DNA of 64,000 nucleotides from Fibrella aquatilis (GTDB taxonomy: Bacteria; Bacteroidota; Bacteroidia; Cytophagales; Spirosomataceae). Shown here piece after piece: positions 24,412-33,824 of the stretch. The DNA lies in assembly GCF_017353255.1 (NCBI RefSeq), contig NZ_JAFMYU010000008.1, forward strand, positions 1 to 64,000, in the 5' to 3' direction. A model generated the notes under the pieces. It was not told the origin of the DNA. It made no database searches and was given only the letters and a program-made list of their open reading frames with translations. Every line of letters starts with the position of its first letter. Within the stretch, counting starts at the first letter, position 1. The translations under genes were made by a program, and so were the position numbers.

Positions 24412-25209
24412 GTGATCGTTATCGCCGCCTTTGCCGCGCACTGGTACCTCTCGTTGTTCTGCCAGACGTTTTTTCTGCACCGCTATTCGGCGCACAAGAT
24501 GTTCTCGATGAGCAAATTCTGGGAGCGCTTTTTCTACGCCCTGACCTACGTCTCGCAGGGGTCGTCGTACTTAAGCCCACGGGCCTACGCCGTGCTGCAC
24601 CGGATGCACCACGCCTTCAGCGACACGCCCAAAGACCCCCACTCACCGCACCACACCAAAAACGTGTTTACGATGATGTGGCAGACCAAAAATATTTACA
24701 ACGCCGTATTGCACCGTAAGCAGGCTATCGAGCGTCAGTTTGACCGTAATTACCCGGAGTGGAATTTCATCGAAAAAGTGGGTGACTCGTGGTTTTCGCG
24801 GGCTGGTTGGGGTGTGGCCTATAGCCTGTTCTACATCTTCGCGTTTATTTACCTCGACATGCACTGGGCGTTTTTCTTCCTGCTGCCCGTTCATTTCGTG
24901 ATGGGACCCGTGCACGGCGCGATCATCAACTGGAGCGGCCACAAATACGGCTACGCCAACTTCGACAACCACGACAAATCGAAAAATTCGTTGATGCTCG
25001 ACGTGGTGATGATGGGCGAACTGTTCCAGAACAACCACCACAAACTGCCCAATTCGGCCAATTTCGGAGCCAAGTGGTTCGAGTTCGACCCCACGTATCC
25101 GATGATTAAGGTGCTCTCGAAGCTCCGCATCATTAAGATGCGCCCCGCCAAAGCCACCGCTGAGTTTGAAACCGGCCACGAGCGGAGGGTGGAAGAGAAT
25201 GTACAATGA
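24412..25209 (+). CDS. Membrane acyl-CoA (fatty acid) desaturase
   Basis: A 265-residue membrane di-iron desaturase. The three histidine boxes are clear: HRYSAHK, HRMHHAFSD and NNHHK, with hydrophobic helices between them. Similar short Bacteroidota proteins introduce a double bond into fatty acyl chains. The start is the GTG at 24412: an in-frame stop lies five codons upstream and no ATG intervenes. The last four codons, ending -NVQ stop, are encoded by the tip of hairpin H11. Confidence 0.88.
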   Translation: MIVIAAFAAHWYLSLFCQTFFLHRYSAHKMFSMSKFWERFFYALTYVSQGSSYLSPRAYAVLHRMHHAFSDTPKDPHSPHHTKNVFTMMWQTKNIYNAVLHRKQAIERQFDRNYPEWNFIEKVGDSWFSRAGWGVAYSLFYIFAFIYLDMHWAFFFLLPVHFVMGPVHGAIINWSGHKYGYANFDNHDKSKNSLMLDVVMMGELFQNNHHKLPNSANFGAKWFEFDPTYPMIKVLSKLRIIKMRPAKATAEFETGHERRVEENVQ

Positions 25210-25307
25210 ATAATGTACAATGTATAATGGCTTCGCGCTTTGAGATGTACTGCCGCACCGGCGGACCGGCGGAGCCATTATACATTGTACATTATTCATT
25301 GTACATT
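25198..25307. repeat. Heptad hairpin H11 (convergent), supplies both stops, carries a 16-bp box
   Basis: Arms 25198-25231 and 25274-25307 are perfect over 34 bp, with words TACAATG, AATAATG, TACAATG, TATAATG. Both flanking convergent genes end Asn-Val-Gln-stop from the same AATGTACAATGA tip. The loop contains a 16-bp box. Confidence 0.95.
25253..25268 (+). repeat. 16-bp GC box, copy 3
   Basis: Exact CCGCACCGGCGGACCG inside the loop of hairpin H11. Confidence 0.7.
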
Positions 25308-26432
25308 AAAAAAGACATATAATCCATCCTTCCCTGCCACCACTATATCATTGCGGCCGGTGTTGCGGAGGTCGGCGAGGGCGAAGTAGATGCCGGTGCC
25401 CTTGGCTTCGCCGGCGGGGCCGTAGCTAATGATATGCTTGTCGAAGGTCTTGCCATTGTAGGTGAAGTAGTATAGGCCCACGGGGTCGTTCGAGCCGGGG
25501 TCATTGTCGTTGTGGGCGCGGAAACGTTTGCCCGTAATTAGCTCAGGCTTGCCGTCGCCGGTGATGTCGGCCCACTCCATGACGTGGTATTGCGAGTTTT
25601 TTTCATCGATAACGTGCTTTGTCCAGGCACCAGGTTGATTTCCCTGTTCATACCAGTGCAGGCCGTAGCCATGGCCTTGCCCCACAATGAGGTCGGCCCG
25701 CTTGTCGCCGTTCACGTCGGTCACGATGATGGGTACGCTGGCCGTGCCTAGGGCAAAGTCTTTGTGTAATGTCCAGGTAGGGGTTTCTTTCGGTCCGCCT
25801 GCTTCCAGCCAGCCTTCGCTCACGATAAAATCACCTCGGCCGTCGCCGTTGACATCGCCAAAACCGAGGCCGTGGCCCTGCGTAGGGTGTACGTCGACCA
25901 CGCGAAACGACTTATCGGCGGGTTGGTACTTGAGGTATTTTAGAGCCTTACCGGGGTTGTTAGGGCAGATTTCGGGCTTGCCGTCGCCATCTACGTCCCA
26001 GGCGCGGGTGGTTTCTACGTTGCCCACAGTGGCAATGTCGTGCACGGGCCAGTCGCCTTTGGGCACGTTTTCGAGCCAGCGGAGGGTGCCGCTCCACCAG
26101 CCGCCCGAAATGACGTCCATCCGCCCGTCGGCGTTCACGTCGAAGGGGATTGTGGAGAAGTCGTCGTAGTACTGGTCTTCGCGTTTTTGGTGGCCAATCA
26201 GGTGCCGTCTGCGAAACGTAGGCCTGCCGCCGCCCGGCCCGGCTCCCTCATTTTCATACCAAAAATCGCCCGACACGATATCCAGCGTGCCATTGCCGTC
26301 AACATCCATTACCCCCGCCGACTCATAGCTTTCGGCGGCCACAAAATATTTCTCAAAGCGCGGCGGCGCAGCAGGCTGAGGCATGGTAACGCCAGCAAAC
26401 AGGGTACCAATAAGTAGCATGATCGTTTTCAT
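25296..26432 (-). CDS. Secreted FG-GAP/VCBS repeat protein
   Basis: A 378-residue exported beta-propeller-like protein. After a signal peptide (MKTIMLLIGTLFAGVTM) it carries about seven repeats containing calcium-binding-like loops DVDGNGTLDIV, DVNADGRMDVI, DVDGDGKPEI, DVNGDGRGDF, DVNGDKRADLI, DITGDGKPELI and DLRNTGRNDIV. The role is unknown; such proteins in this phylum are often linked with polysaccharide handling. I chose the second Met (26432) because it starts the signal peptide. The last three residues (NVQ) and stop come from hairpin H11. Confidence 0.85.
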   Translation of the reverse strand: MKTIMLLIGTLFAGVTMPQPAAPPRFEKYFVAAESYESAGVMDVDGNGTLDIVSGDFWYENEGAGPGGGRPTFRRRHLIGHQKREDQYYDDFSTIPFDVNADGRMDVISGGWWSGTLRWLENVPKGDWPVHDIATVGNVETTRAWDVDGDGKPEICPNNPGKALKYLKYQPADKSFRVVDVHPTQGHGLGFGDVNGDGRGDFIVSEGWLEAGGPKETPTWTLHKDFALGTASVPIIVTDVNGDKRADLIVGQGHGYGLHWYEQGNQPGAWTKHVIDEKNSQYHVMEWADITGDGKPELITGKRFRAHNDNDPGSNDPVGLYYFTYNGKTFDKHIISYGPAGEAKGTGIYFALADLRNTGRNDIVVAGKDGLYVFFNVQ

Positions 26433-26662
26433 AAGTTGGTTTTGGTCTGGTACATGGGCAATAGTCAACCCTCTTTTAGGAAAGTCACCTAACCAGCCTA
26501 TTTACCGGACTCATCCATTATCTATCATGGTCGTTTTGCCGGACGTTCATTGTCCGATTCTGGACAGCCTATATGTTCAGAAAGCTCCTCAAGTGCTGTC
26601 AGGCTTATTGTTGGGTATTGGCGTGGTCTTTGAACCTAGGTAAGCAACACACGGTACTCAGT

Positions 26663-27556
26663 ATGAACATAACGCGCACTTTTTGTTGGGTAGGGTTGAT
26701 GGCCTTCACCCACCTGGCTCTGGCAAGCTACCCCGACACTAAACCATATGCTGTGAAGACCTTTCCGGCCAAATTTATCAATCGCCTCAACGTACAGATC
26801 GAAGGGGGTGGAGGTAGTGTTTTCTTTGTCGGTACCAGTAAGACTGCCAACCAGATCAGCGTGGAGATCTACGTGGAAAACAACCACTGGCAGGTGCCGC
26901 TTTCTGACGAAGAACGCGCCCAGCGGCTCAACAACTTTGTTGTTACGGTGGCGCTGGACCCGGTCACGCCTACAGCCTTGTTGGCCCGGGTGGCACAGAC
27001 CAAAGCCGACTGGCGCGAGGGGCTAAACATCTCGTTCAGGATAGTTGTACCCGCCGCTATTGATACTTACGCTAAAACCAGCGGTGGCAACGTGGAATTT
27101 ACCGATTGGCAGGGGGGACGGCATCAGGCGCAAACCAGCGGTGGTAACCTTCAGTTAAACAGCTTTAGCGGTAACCTGGTGGGCGAGTCGAGTGGGGGCA
27201 ACATTAATCTCGATGATTCGTCCGGCGAACTGACACTGCGTTCGTCGGGCGGTACTATTTGGCTGGGGAGCATCAGAGGCAACGTTGACGTGGTGTCTGG
27301 CGGGGGTAATCTACAGGGTGACATAGCATGGCTGGACAACCATGTGGCCATCAACACGGGCAGCGGCAACGTGCAATTGCGCCTGCCGCTCAAGCAGGGG
27401 CTAGACCTGGACCTGCGTGGTCGGAAGGTGTCGATACCATTGACCAACTTTGTGGGCGAATCGTCGACAGAGCGCGTGTTAGGCAGGCTCAATGGGGGTG
27501 GTGTTCGCGTGCAGGTCGATGGGGGCAGTAGTGGCACCATCCAAATTGCCAGATAG
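26663..27556 (+). CDS. DUF4097-like secreted beta-helix protein
   Basis: A 297-residue exported protein with a signal peptide (MNITRTFCWVGLMAFTHLALA). The second half is a run of SGGN-type repeats (TSGGNVEF, TSGGNLQL, SSGGNINL, SSGGTIWL, SGGGNLQG), each about 20 residues. They predict a right-handed parallel beta-helix or DUF4097/DUF2807-type adhesin fold. No enzymatic motif is seen. The start at 26663 is preferred; the open frame further upstream lacks a signal peptide. Confidence 0.75.
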   Translation: MNITRTFCWVGLMAFTHLALASYPDTKPYAVKTFPAKFINRLNVQIEGGGGSVFFVGTSKTANQISVEIYVENNHWQVPLSDEERAQRLNNFVVTVALDPVTPTALLARVAQTKADWREGLNISFRIVVPAAIDTYAKTSGGNVEFTDWQGGRHQAQTSGGNLQLNSFSGNLVGESSGGNINLDDSSGELTLRSSGGTIWLGSIRGNVDVVSGGGNLQGDIAWLDNHVAINTGSGNVQLRLPLKQGLDLDLRGRKVSIPLTNFVGESSTERVLGRLNGGGVRVQVDGGSSGTIQIAR

Positions 27557-27578
27557 CACCACAGGCACTGCTGTCTCG

Positions 27579-27644
27579 CCCATCGTTATACAAGCAAAGC
27601 CCGTTCAGACGCATCTGAACGGGCTTTGCTTGTATAACGATGGG
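27579..27644. terminator. 31-bp perfect convergent hairpin
   Basis: Arms 27579-27609 and 27614-27644 are perfectly complementary around loop CGCA. The stem starts CCCATCG and contains AAGCCCGTTCAGA. It lies between two convergent genes and lacks a terminal T-run, so termination is inferred from position only. Confidence 0.7.
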
Positions 27645-27655
27645 CAGTGAGCTCC

Positions 27656-28495
27656 CTACAACTTACAGTCTTCCAGGATCTTCTCGTTGTTTTTGATGTA
27701 GGCATCGTCACCGGCTTTTTTTGCCAGGTCGAGCGACATTTGGGCATCGGTGCGAGCGGCTTTGCAGTTGCCGCTACGAGCCAGAATCTTGGCACGGAGG
27801 TGATAGGTCCAGTACTCGGTGCTTTTCTCGACTACTTTATTGGCCCAGACCAGCGCCTGTTTCAGGTCGCGGTTGGTGTCGAGGTAGTAGTTGGCGGCGC
27901 TGTAATACGTATCTGTCGATACGGTAGCAGCGCTCGTTTTCTCTTTGATCTGCGCCATCACGTGCGAGTCGGCATCGTCGGCAATGTTGAGCCGGACAAG
28001 GGTATTTTCCCAGCGCATTTGCAACACCGCTGAGGCGGGTGTAAGGTCCACAAACTCGAAGGTTAACGTCTCGGTTTTGGCCGCGGTCTTCTCTGATTTC
28101 ACCACCAGCCGAATTACGTCATTGGCAGCTTTGTAGTCATAGGCTCCCCAGGCGTTGGCGTCTTTGTTAATGATAAATGTAAACGAGTCGGCGTTGGGGA
28201 TCGAATAGAGGCCATATTTGCCCGTAGCCACGGCTTTGCCTTCAATCGTCATTGGCTCTGAGAGCGTCAGATCGGTGATTTTGTTGGCCCCGGTGCGCCA
28301 TACTTTTCCATAGGGTACCCGGTCGCCAAACATGGTCCGGCCCTTGAGCGATGGTCGGCCATAGTCGACGGTGACAGTGCCGAGGCCTACTTGCTGGGCA
28401 ACGGTGGCGGCGGGGCTGGCGGCGGGAAGCGTAATCTGGGCATAGCCCGCTGTCAGACAAACCGACAGGCACGCGGTGATGATGAATTTAGACAT
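27656..28495 (-). CDS. DUF2911 secreted protein
   Basis: A 279-residue exported protein with a signal peptide (MSKFIITACLSVCLTAGYAQ). The DUF2911 core follows: VDYGRPSLKGRTMFGD, PYGKVWRTGANKIT, GKYGLYSIP and FEFVDLTP. A C-terminal helical part resembles TPR pairs (about residues 195-275). The family is abundant in Bacteroidota and has no established function. The ATG at 28495 begins the signal peptide; upstream in-frame codons are unsupported. Confidence 0.87.
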   Translation of the reverse strand: MSKFIITACLSVCLTAGYAQITLPAASPAATVAQQVGLGTVTVDYGRPSLKGRTMFGDRVPYGKVWRTGANKITDLTLSEPMTIEGKAVATGKYGLYSIPNADSFTFIINKDANAWGAYDYKAANDVIRLVVKSEKTAAKTETLTFEFVDLTPASAVLQMRWENTLVRLNIADDADSHVMAQIKEKTSAATVSTDTYYSAANYYLDTNRDLKQALVWANKVVEKSTEYWTYHLRAKILARSGNCKAARTDAQMSLDLAKKAGDDAYIKNNEKILEDCKL

Positions 28496-28665
28496 CTGTA
28501 GTTCTCTTAAATATGGAGCAAGTTTACGACTCAATGATGAAAAAACAGCCCGGATGGTCTCCGGGTCGTTTGACAACGCTTGGGTAGGTGGGGTTTAACG
28601 AGTGTGTTACTATTACAGGAACATATTGCTACTTTTTTAGATCACCTTCTTTTCAATCACTATTC

Positions 28666-29322
28666 ATGGAACGCATGGTTACTGCCAAACCGCACACCCA
28701 GTCTCGGACCGTCTGGCGCAACGTTCATTTTGCCTCCGGCCTGCTACTAGCCGTTTTTGTGGGTACGCACCTCACCAACCACCTACTGGTGCTCATCAGC
28801 CCGGCGGCGCATATTGCCTTCATGACGGCGGCGCGGGTGGTGTACCGAAACCCGCTTATCGAAGTGGTGTTGTTGGCGGCGGTGTTGCTTCAGATTGTGA
28901 CGGGCCTGAGCCTGGTAAGGAAAGTTTGGCGTGTACCAAAAGCTGGCTGGGGTCGTTTACACGTGTTTTCTGGTCTGTATTTGGCCTTTTTTCTGGTTAT
29001 CCACCTCACGGCGGTACTGTCGGGACGGTACATTTTCCGCCTCGATACTAACCTCTATTTTGGCGCAGCGGGGTTGAATCAGTTTCCGTTGCTGCTCTTT
29101 TTTGTGCCCTACTACAGCCTGGCTATACTGGCTTTTTTCACTCATGTGGCGGCTGTTCATCACAAGAAAATGACTCGTCGGGTGGTTGGTTTGTCTGTCA
29201 GCAGACAAAGCCAACTTATTTTGGTAGTGGGTATAGTGCTCACAATCAGCATCCTATATGGCCTTACGGGTGGCTTCCGGGGGTTGTCTATTCCGCCGTC
29301 ATCGTCGCTACTCACGCGTTAG
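28666..29322 (+). CDS. Multi-pass membrane protein with conserved histidines
   Basis: A 218-residue protein with about five membrane helices. Histidines sit in or near helices (HFASGLLL, THLTNHLL, VIHLTAVL, THVAAVHHKK), a layout reminiscent of haem-b-binding membrane anchors such as those of succinate dehydrogenase or fumarate reductase. No flavoprotein or iron-sulfur subunit is nearby, so this is only a structural resemblance. ATG 28666 is chosen since the preceding stretch does not look like protein. Confidence 0.6.
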   Translation: MERMVTAKPHTQSRTVWRNVHFASGLLLAVFVGTHLTNHLLVLISPAAHIAFMTAARVVYRNPLIEVVLLAAVLLQIVTGLSLVRKVWRVPKAGWGRLHVFSGLYLAFFLVIHLTAVLSGRYIFRLDTNLYFGAAGLNQFPLLLFFVPYYSLAILAFFTHVAAVHHKKMTRRVVGLSVSRQSQLILVVGIVLTISILYGLTGGFRGLSIPPSSSLLTR

Positions 29323-29387
29323 TGTAGTAGGCGAATGATTTGACACCGTTTTGCCACACTGTAGCAGGGCGTTAAGTGAATGGTAAA

Positions 29388-30059
29388 TCATTTGTGTTGC
29401 TGCAATAACCACTGATACAACTTCGGATTTTCGTAGAGATACTGAATCCCATGCCCTTCGTTCGGCAGCTTTGTAAACTGCACCTTGCCATGACACCGCT
29501 CAAGGCGCTTCACCAGCCGGGCGGTTTCGTCGATAGGTATGAGATCGTCGGCGGTACCGTGGAACGTCCAGACCGGTATGTTACGGATAGAGCAGATTTG
29601 GGTGGAATCATCGCAGCCACCGCAAAGGGGCATAATGGCCGCGAATGTATGAGGATGGGCCACGGCGGTTTGCCATGTGCCATAGCCACCCATACTGATA
29701 CCCGTCAGGTATACCCGTTTTTTGTCGATCCGGTATCGTGTAGTTAATTCCGTAAAAAGCGAGTCAAACCAATTATCGGTCGACCAGAATTTGCCTTCGG
29801 GGCATTGGGGGGCTGCCATCACGAAGGGAAAATCGTGGCCCTGACTCACCTGTTTAGGCGGTCCGTACAAAGAAAGCTTCGCTAAATCTGTTCCTTTCTG
29901 CGACCCTCCGTGTAGGTAGATTACCAGCGGAAAATTCCGCTTCGCTACAGCGTAATTTTTGGGTAGGTATAACTGGTACGGATAGCTAGCCGATTTCTTT
30001 GTTTGAGCAAGTACCGAAAAGGAGAACAAGACAAGTGCGAATAGCAGGACAAAGCGCAT
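29388..30059 (-). CDS. Secreted alpha/beta-hydrolase (phospholipase/carboxylesterase-like)
   Basis: A 223-residue exported esterase or peptidase-like hydrolase. It has a signal peptide (to about residue 19, VLAQ), the oxyanion region YLHGGSQKG, nucleophile Ser in GISMGGYGTW, catalytic Asp in HGTADDLIP and His in GHGIQYLY. The family also includes PHB-depolymerase-like and feruloyl-esterase-like members, so the substrate is open. Confidence 0.85.
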   Translation of the reverse strand: MRFVLLFALVLFSFSVLAQTKKSASYPYQLYLPKNYAVAKRNFPLVIYLHGGSQKGTDLAKLSLYGPPKQVSQGHDFPFVMAAPQCPEGKFWSTDNWFDSLFTELTTRYRIDKKRVYLTGISMGGYGTWQTAVAHPHTFAAIMPLCGGCDDSTQICSIRNIPVWTFHGTADDLIPIDETARLVKRLERCHGKVQFTKLPNEGHGIQYLYENPKLYQWLLQQHK

Positions 30060-30155
30060 CGAAGCTGTTAGGAGATTTTGTTTTAGTTGAGGTATTAGCC
30101 TGGTATTCAGGTGAGTAGCTGGGCCTCAGCTACCCTACCTCATCACTCAATACCC

Positions 30156-32645
30156 CTACTTATTATTCCCATCTGTCACTTTTGCGGGGGTATTTGGGCT
30201 GTTGCCTGGTCCGCTGGCGGGGGTGTTCTTTACGTACCGCTCCATCCAGCCGTTCATTTCCCAGAGCATGTGCAGCAGCGACTCTTTGGCCGCGTAGCCG
30301 TGCGACTCGTAGGGGAGGAACACCAGACGCGTGGTGGCACCGAAGCCTTTGAGGGCGTTATAATACCGCTCCGACTGGATCGGGAATGTGCCCGTATTGT
30401 TGTCGGCTTCGCCGTGGATGAGCAGCAACGGCGTCTTCATCTTGTCGGCGTTCATAAACGGCGACATTTTGTTATACACGTCGGGTGCCTGCCAATAAGA
30501 CCGCTGTTCGTTCTGGAAGCCGAAGGGCGTCAGCGTACGGTTGTAGGCCCCGCTCCGGGCAATGCCTGCCTTGAATAAGTTGCTGTTCGACAGCAGGTTG
30601 GCCGTCATGAAGGCCCCGTATGAGTGCCCGCCCACGCCCACGCGAGTGGCATCGACCACGCCCAGCCGAACGCCTTCGTCAATGGCCGCTTTGGCGCTGG
30701 CTACCAGCTGCTCAACGTAGGTGTCATTGGGTTCTTTGTCGCCTTCGCCCACAATCGGGATGCTGGCGTTGTCTAATACGGCATAGCCCATGGTGGCGAA
30801 AACAGCCCCGCCCATCGCCGCAATCCGGTTGAACTGGTAAGCCGATCCCTGCGCCTGTCCGGCGGCGTCTTTGCTTTTAAACTCGGCGGGGTAAGCCCAC
30901 ATAAACGTGGGCAACGGACCATCTGTTTTCTTGTACCCCACTGGCAAATAGAGCGTTGCGGTGAGGTCTACGCCGTCGGCACGTTTGTAACGAAGTTGCT
31001 GTTTGGTGATGCCTTTCAGCTGCGGGTAGGGGTGTGGAAACTGCGTAACCTGGATGGGAGCAATACGCTTTTTCAAGTTGCGAATAAAGTAGTTCGGATT
31101 CTCGTCGGGCGTTTCGCGGGTGGTAAGCAGCACGCCACCTGTGGCATCGAGTACGGCAATGGGCCTTTCGAAAACGGGGGCTTCTGACCGCCAGAGGGGC
31201 GTAACTTTTTTGGTGGTCAAGTTCATGACGTTCACAAACGGCCGGTCGCCTTCGGGCGAGGCACCCTGCGCGTTAACAAGCATGATGTCGTTACCGGGCA
31301 GGATGTTGAGTACCTCGCGACCATACTGATTGGGCTTGGTGTCGGGGTCGCCGGGGTTGGTGTAGCGGTCTTCAAACGACCGGTCGAAGAGTGTAGTGGC
31401 GGCGAAATTGGCCGACGGGTTCACGAGTTTGGTGACAAGTTTACGCGTTTGCCACCAGCGTTCGGTGGCCAGAGCGGTGTTGGCATTGCCCCAGGTGAAG
31501 CCTGTAAACCGGAAAGCGGCATCATAGATGGCGTGGGGTTCGGCCGAAAACGGGGCATCGACCAGATATACCCGGTCGCGCACGTCAGCCTTTACTTTGG
31601 GATCGCCTTTGTCCTGCGCCACGGTGAAATAAACAGAGGCGGGGGCGTCGTTGCGCCACTCAAAATCGCGCGGGCCGCTCGGCGCACCGTCTGAACTGTA
31701 GGGCACGCTCTCCTGCAAGGGGCCGTCGTTCAGGGTTTTCACCAATTGCCCATTTATAGCATACACGTCTGTTCTGAGCGGAAACCGGTACACCGGCACG
31801 AGGTACGAAAATGGTATGTGCACCGTCTCGATGAGCACATACTGCCCGTCGGGCGAGGGCGACGCGGTGGTGATAATGCCCGGCTGACCAATGGGCTGCA
31901 CCGACCCGTCGAGACCGAGTTTCGCCACCTGCGCGGTGGTGAAGTACGTGAACTGCTGCTCGTCGGAAGGGCTTTTCAGCAAGTCCTGGTAGGTGGGCGC
32001 CTGCCCTTTTTTGCCGCTGCTGTTGTCCTGCGTGGTGGGGCCGCTGGGTACCCGGTTTGGCGGCGTGGCAGCGGGCCGGTTCTGAACTATCGTTTTGGCA
32101 ATCAGTGCTTTACTATCCGACGTCCACTGGAATGGCGCACCGAGTGTAGCGTTCAGCGCCCGGTCGCCAAGGTGGCTGGCGGTGGCCGTGGCTACGTCGG
32201 CCACATAAAGGTCAAGGCGCGAGTCGCTGGCTACGGCAAAGGCGACCTTCTTTTCGTCTGGCGACCATTGCACGTAGGCAATCAGCGGTGAGGCAGGCAG
32301 GCCTTTCACGGGAATCTCGGTACCACCGGGCAGTTTTTTCAGCCGCAAGCCGGTGATGTACGACGCCCGGCTGGGACCGTTGTTGGCGGGGTTGATGCGC
32401 AGGCCGGCCAGTTTCAGTTCAGGCTGCGCCAATTCGGCAATAGACGGTGCCGATGCCCGTTCCAAAATCAGCAGTTGGTCGCCTTTCGACGTCACGCTGA
32501 CACCAGGCGTGGGGGGCACCGTCACCAGATCGGCGAGGGCTTTGGGCGGCGTTTGGTAGGTAGGCAGGTCCTGGGCCGTGGCCAGGGCAGGGGGCAGGCT
32601 GAGTAGCAGCAACGTGCTCAGCAGACGAAGGTAACGCAGTGTCAT
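30156..32645 (-). CDS. S9-family peptidase (glutamyl-endopeptidase-like)
   Basis: An 829-residue exported serine peptidase of the prolyl-oligopeptidase clan. It has a signal peptide, a long beta-propeller (to about residue 560) and a hydrolase domain with Ser in GGHSYGAFM, Asp in HGEADNNTGTFP and His in ESHGYAAK. The NNTGTFPIQSE segment is characteristic of the subgroup that includes the plant chloroplast glutamyl endopeptidase and Bacteroidota homologues. It lies in line with the esterase gene downstream, about 96 bp away. Confidence 0.87.
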   Translation of the reverse strand: MTLRYLRLLSTLLLLSLPPALATAQDLPTYQTPPKALADLVTVPPTPGVSVTSKGDQLLILERASAPSIAELAQPELKLAGLRINPANNGPSRASYITGLRLKKLPGGTEIPVKGLPASPLIAYVQWSPDEKKVAFAVASDSRLDLYVADVATATASHLGDRALNATLGAPFQWTSDSKALIAKTIVQNRPAATPPNRVPSGPTTQDNSSGKKGQAPTYQDLLKSPSDEQQFTYFTTAQVAKLGLDGSVQPIGQPGIITTASPSPDGQYVLIETVHIPFSYLVPVYRFPLRTDVYAINGQLVKTLNDGPLQESVPYSSDGAPSGPRDFEWRNDAPASVYFTVAQDKGDPKVKADVRDRVYLVDAPFSAEPHAIYDAAFRFTGFTWGNANTALATERWWQTRKLVTKLVNPSANFAATTLFDRSFEDRYTNPGDPDTKPNQYGREVLNILPGNDIMLVNAQGASPEGDRPFVNVMNLTTKKVTPLWRSEAPVFERPIAVLDATGGVLLTTRETPDENPNYFIRNLKKRIAPIQVTQFPHPYPQLKGITKQQLRYKRADGVDLTATLYLPVGYKKTDGPLPTFMWAYPAEFKSKDAAGQAQGSAYQFNRIAAMGGAVFATMGYAVLDNASIPIVGEGDKEPNDTYVEQLVASAKAAIDEGVRLGVVDATRVGVGGHSYGAFMTANLLSNSNLFKAGIARSGAYNRTLTPFGFQNEQRSYWQAPDVYNKMSPFMNADKMKTPLLLIHGEADNNTGTFPIQSERYYNALKGFGATTRLVFLPYESHGYAAKESLLHMLWEMNGWMERYVKNTPASGPGNSPNTPAKVTDGNNK

Positions 32646-32773
32646 ATTGAGGTGTTTTGTCAGGTTGAGCAGTCAAACGAGCGAACATCACGCCGGTTAT
32701 GCCCAGAAAGATAAGTGTGGTGTAGCTAAAATACATAGCCTGCAAGATAGTCAGCAGACGTAATGACCACTAC

Positions 32774-33052
32774 CTATCTGTTGAAGATGGCGCGTAGGGC
32801 GCTGTGGGGGAGGCCTTCTTTACAGGCCAGTCGTAGGAGCCAGTTGCACGACTGGCTGGTGGTTGGCGACGACTGGCAGTCGGGGTGTTGCCACGCTTTA
32901 ATAAGCGTATTACTCAATATGGTTTCGGCCTGGGGCGTTGGCAGATTAGCCGCCAGAATCAGCCCCCACAGCCTGGGCGCGTGGGCCGCATAAAAAACGG
33001 CGAAAGCACGCTGCTGCGCCTGGGTGGGCGCTTTCTTGAATAGAGATAGCAT
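32774..33052 (-). CDS. Small sigma-factor region-2-like protein
   Basis: A 92-residue protein resembling region 2 of ECF sigma factors only: FAVFYAAHAPRLWGLILAAN, then TILSNTLIKAWQHP and WLLRLACKEGLP, which parallel the LY..YAP.L.GL, L.N.F.K.W and WL..IARN segments. The DNA-binding region 4 is missing, and the frame stops at 32774. It could be a truncated sigma factor, a core-polymerase-binding decoy, or a lineage-specific small protein. The start MLSLFKKAP at 33052 is the more natural of two in-frame Mets. Confidence 0.5.
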   Translation of the reverse strand: MLSLFKKAPTQAQQRAFAVFYAAHAPRLWGLILAANLPTPQAETILSNTLIKAWQHPDCQSSPTTSQSCNWLLRLACKEGLPHSALRAIFNR

Positions 33053-33261
33053 ACAAACGTTGAGCGTAAGCAAAGGTCAACATATAACGCAAACTGACCT
33101 GCGATGGCCGGGGCTGGTAATCTATTTTTTAGCGAATGGAACAGGATTATCTTTGGTTGTTAATCTATTGACTAACACGTATTAACGCTTCAGGCTGCTG
33201 AGCTTCTCCACCATGAGCAGAGCTTCGGCTACCCGCTACCGCACCGACTGGGTAGGCCAGC

Positions 33262-33477
33262 TTAAACATGCGTTCCTATTGCGCGGCTATCGGTTGCCAG
33301 CATGCCAATTGCCTGGTTAGCCACCACCTGATAATGGTATACGAGGGCTAAAAAGTCGGCCTTTGAAATGGCGCAGATGTGGGTATCATCGAGTAGTTCG
33401 GCAATTTCGGTAGAGTTGGTGTCTCCGGTTAAACTGGGTAGTGGGGTAATACTGGCAAAGCACCCGACGGACGTCAT
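33262..33477 (-). pseudogene. Remnant of a Crp/Fnr-type regulator
   Basis: A 71-codon open frame including ELLDDTHICAISKADFLALVYHY, which resembles the end of a cyclic-nucleotide-binding beta-roll and the start of its C helix in Bacteroidota Crp-like proteins. No HTH domain follows and the N-terminal half is not found in any frame upstream. It is most likely a decayed fragment. Confidence 0.35.
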
Positions 33478-33770
33478 CTATGTCAAGCAACGCCTGCCTT
33501 ACCGGAGTCAGGTTAGCCGGACGCTGGAGCAAATCGGGTTGGCTGAGTCGGCATCCGGGATACCAATACCCTTGGAAATCGTTGAGCAGGCTGGCCATTT
33601 CGGTCATCGCTGTCATCGTCGGCCAGGTAAATGACAGATTTAGAAGAAATCATATGGTTAGTAGCAGTACGGTTACAGGGAATATAGCAAAGCTACATTG
33701 GTGATCTGCTTTCTACCTATGACGCTCGTCACTACCGGAGATGATCCTTTACAGACCTATGGACAAACAT

Positions 33771-33806
33771 AAAAAAGCCCCTCTGTGACGCACAAAGGGG
33801 CTTTTT
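33771..33806 (-). terminator. Rho-independent terminator
   Basis: An AGCCCCT/AGGGGCT stem with A-run and T-run on either side. It lies 20 bp after the stop of the propeller-cytochrome gene and can act in both directions. Confidence 0.85.
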
Positions 33807-33824
33807 AACCAATATAACAGCTTG

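Larger units (their letters stand above)
33053..33824. other. Gene-poor stretch with degenerate coding traces
   Basis: About 770 bp without a convincing intact gene. It holds a cyclic-nucleotide-domain-like fragment at 33262-33477, short overlapping open frames without recognisable domains, and a terminator at the end. Confidence 0.5.

Noticed and set aside
28666-29322. Succinate dehydrogenase cytochrome b subunit
   Set aside because: Only the histidine placement in helices is similar; sdhA and sdhB are absent and length and motifs do not match well enough.
33386-33616. 77-codon open frame near the Crp remnant
   Set aside because: No recognisable domain, and it overlaps the Crp-like fragment in another frame.
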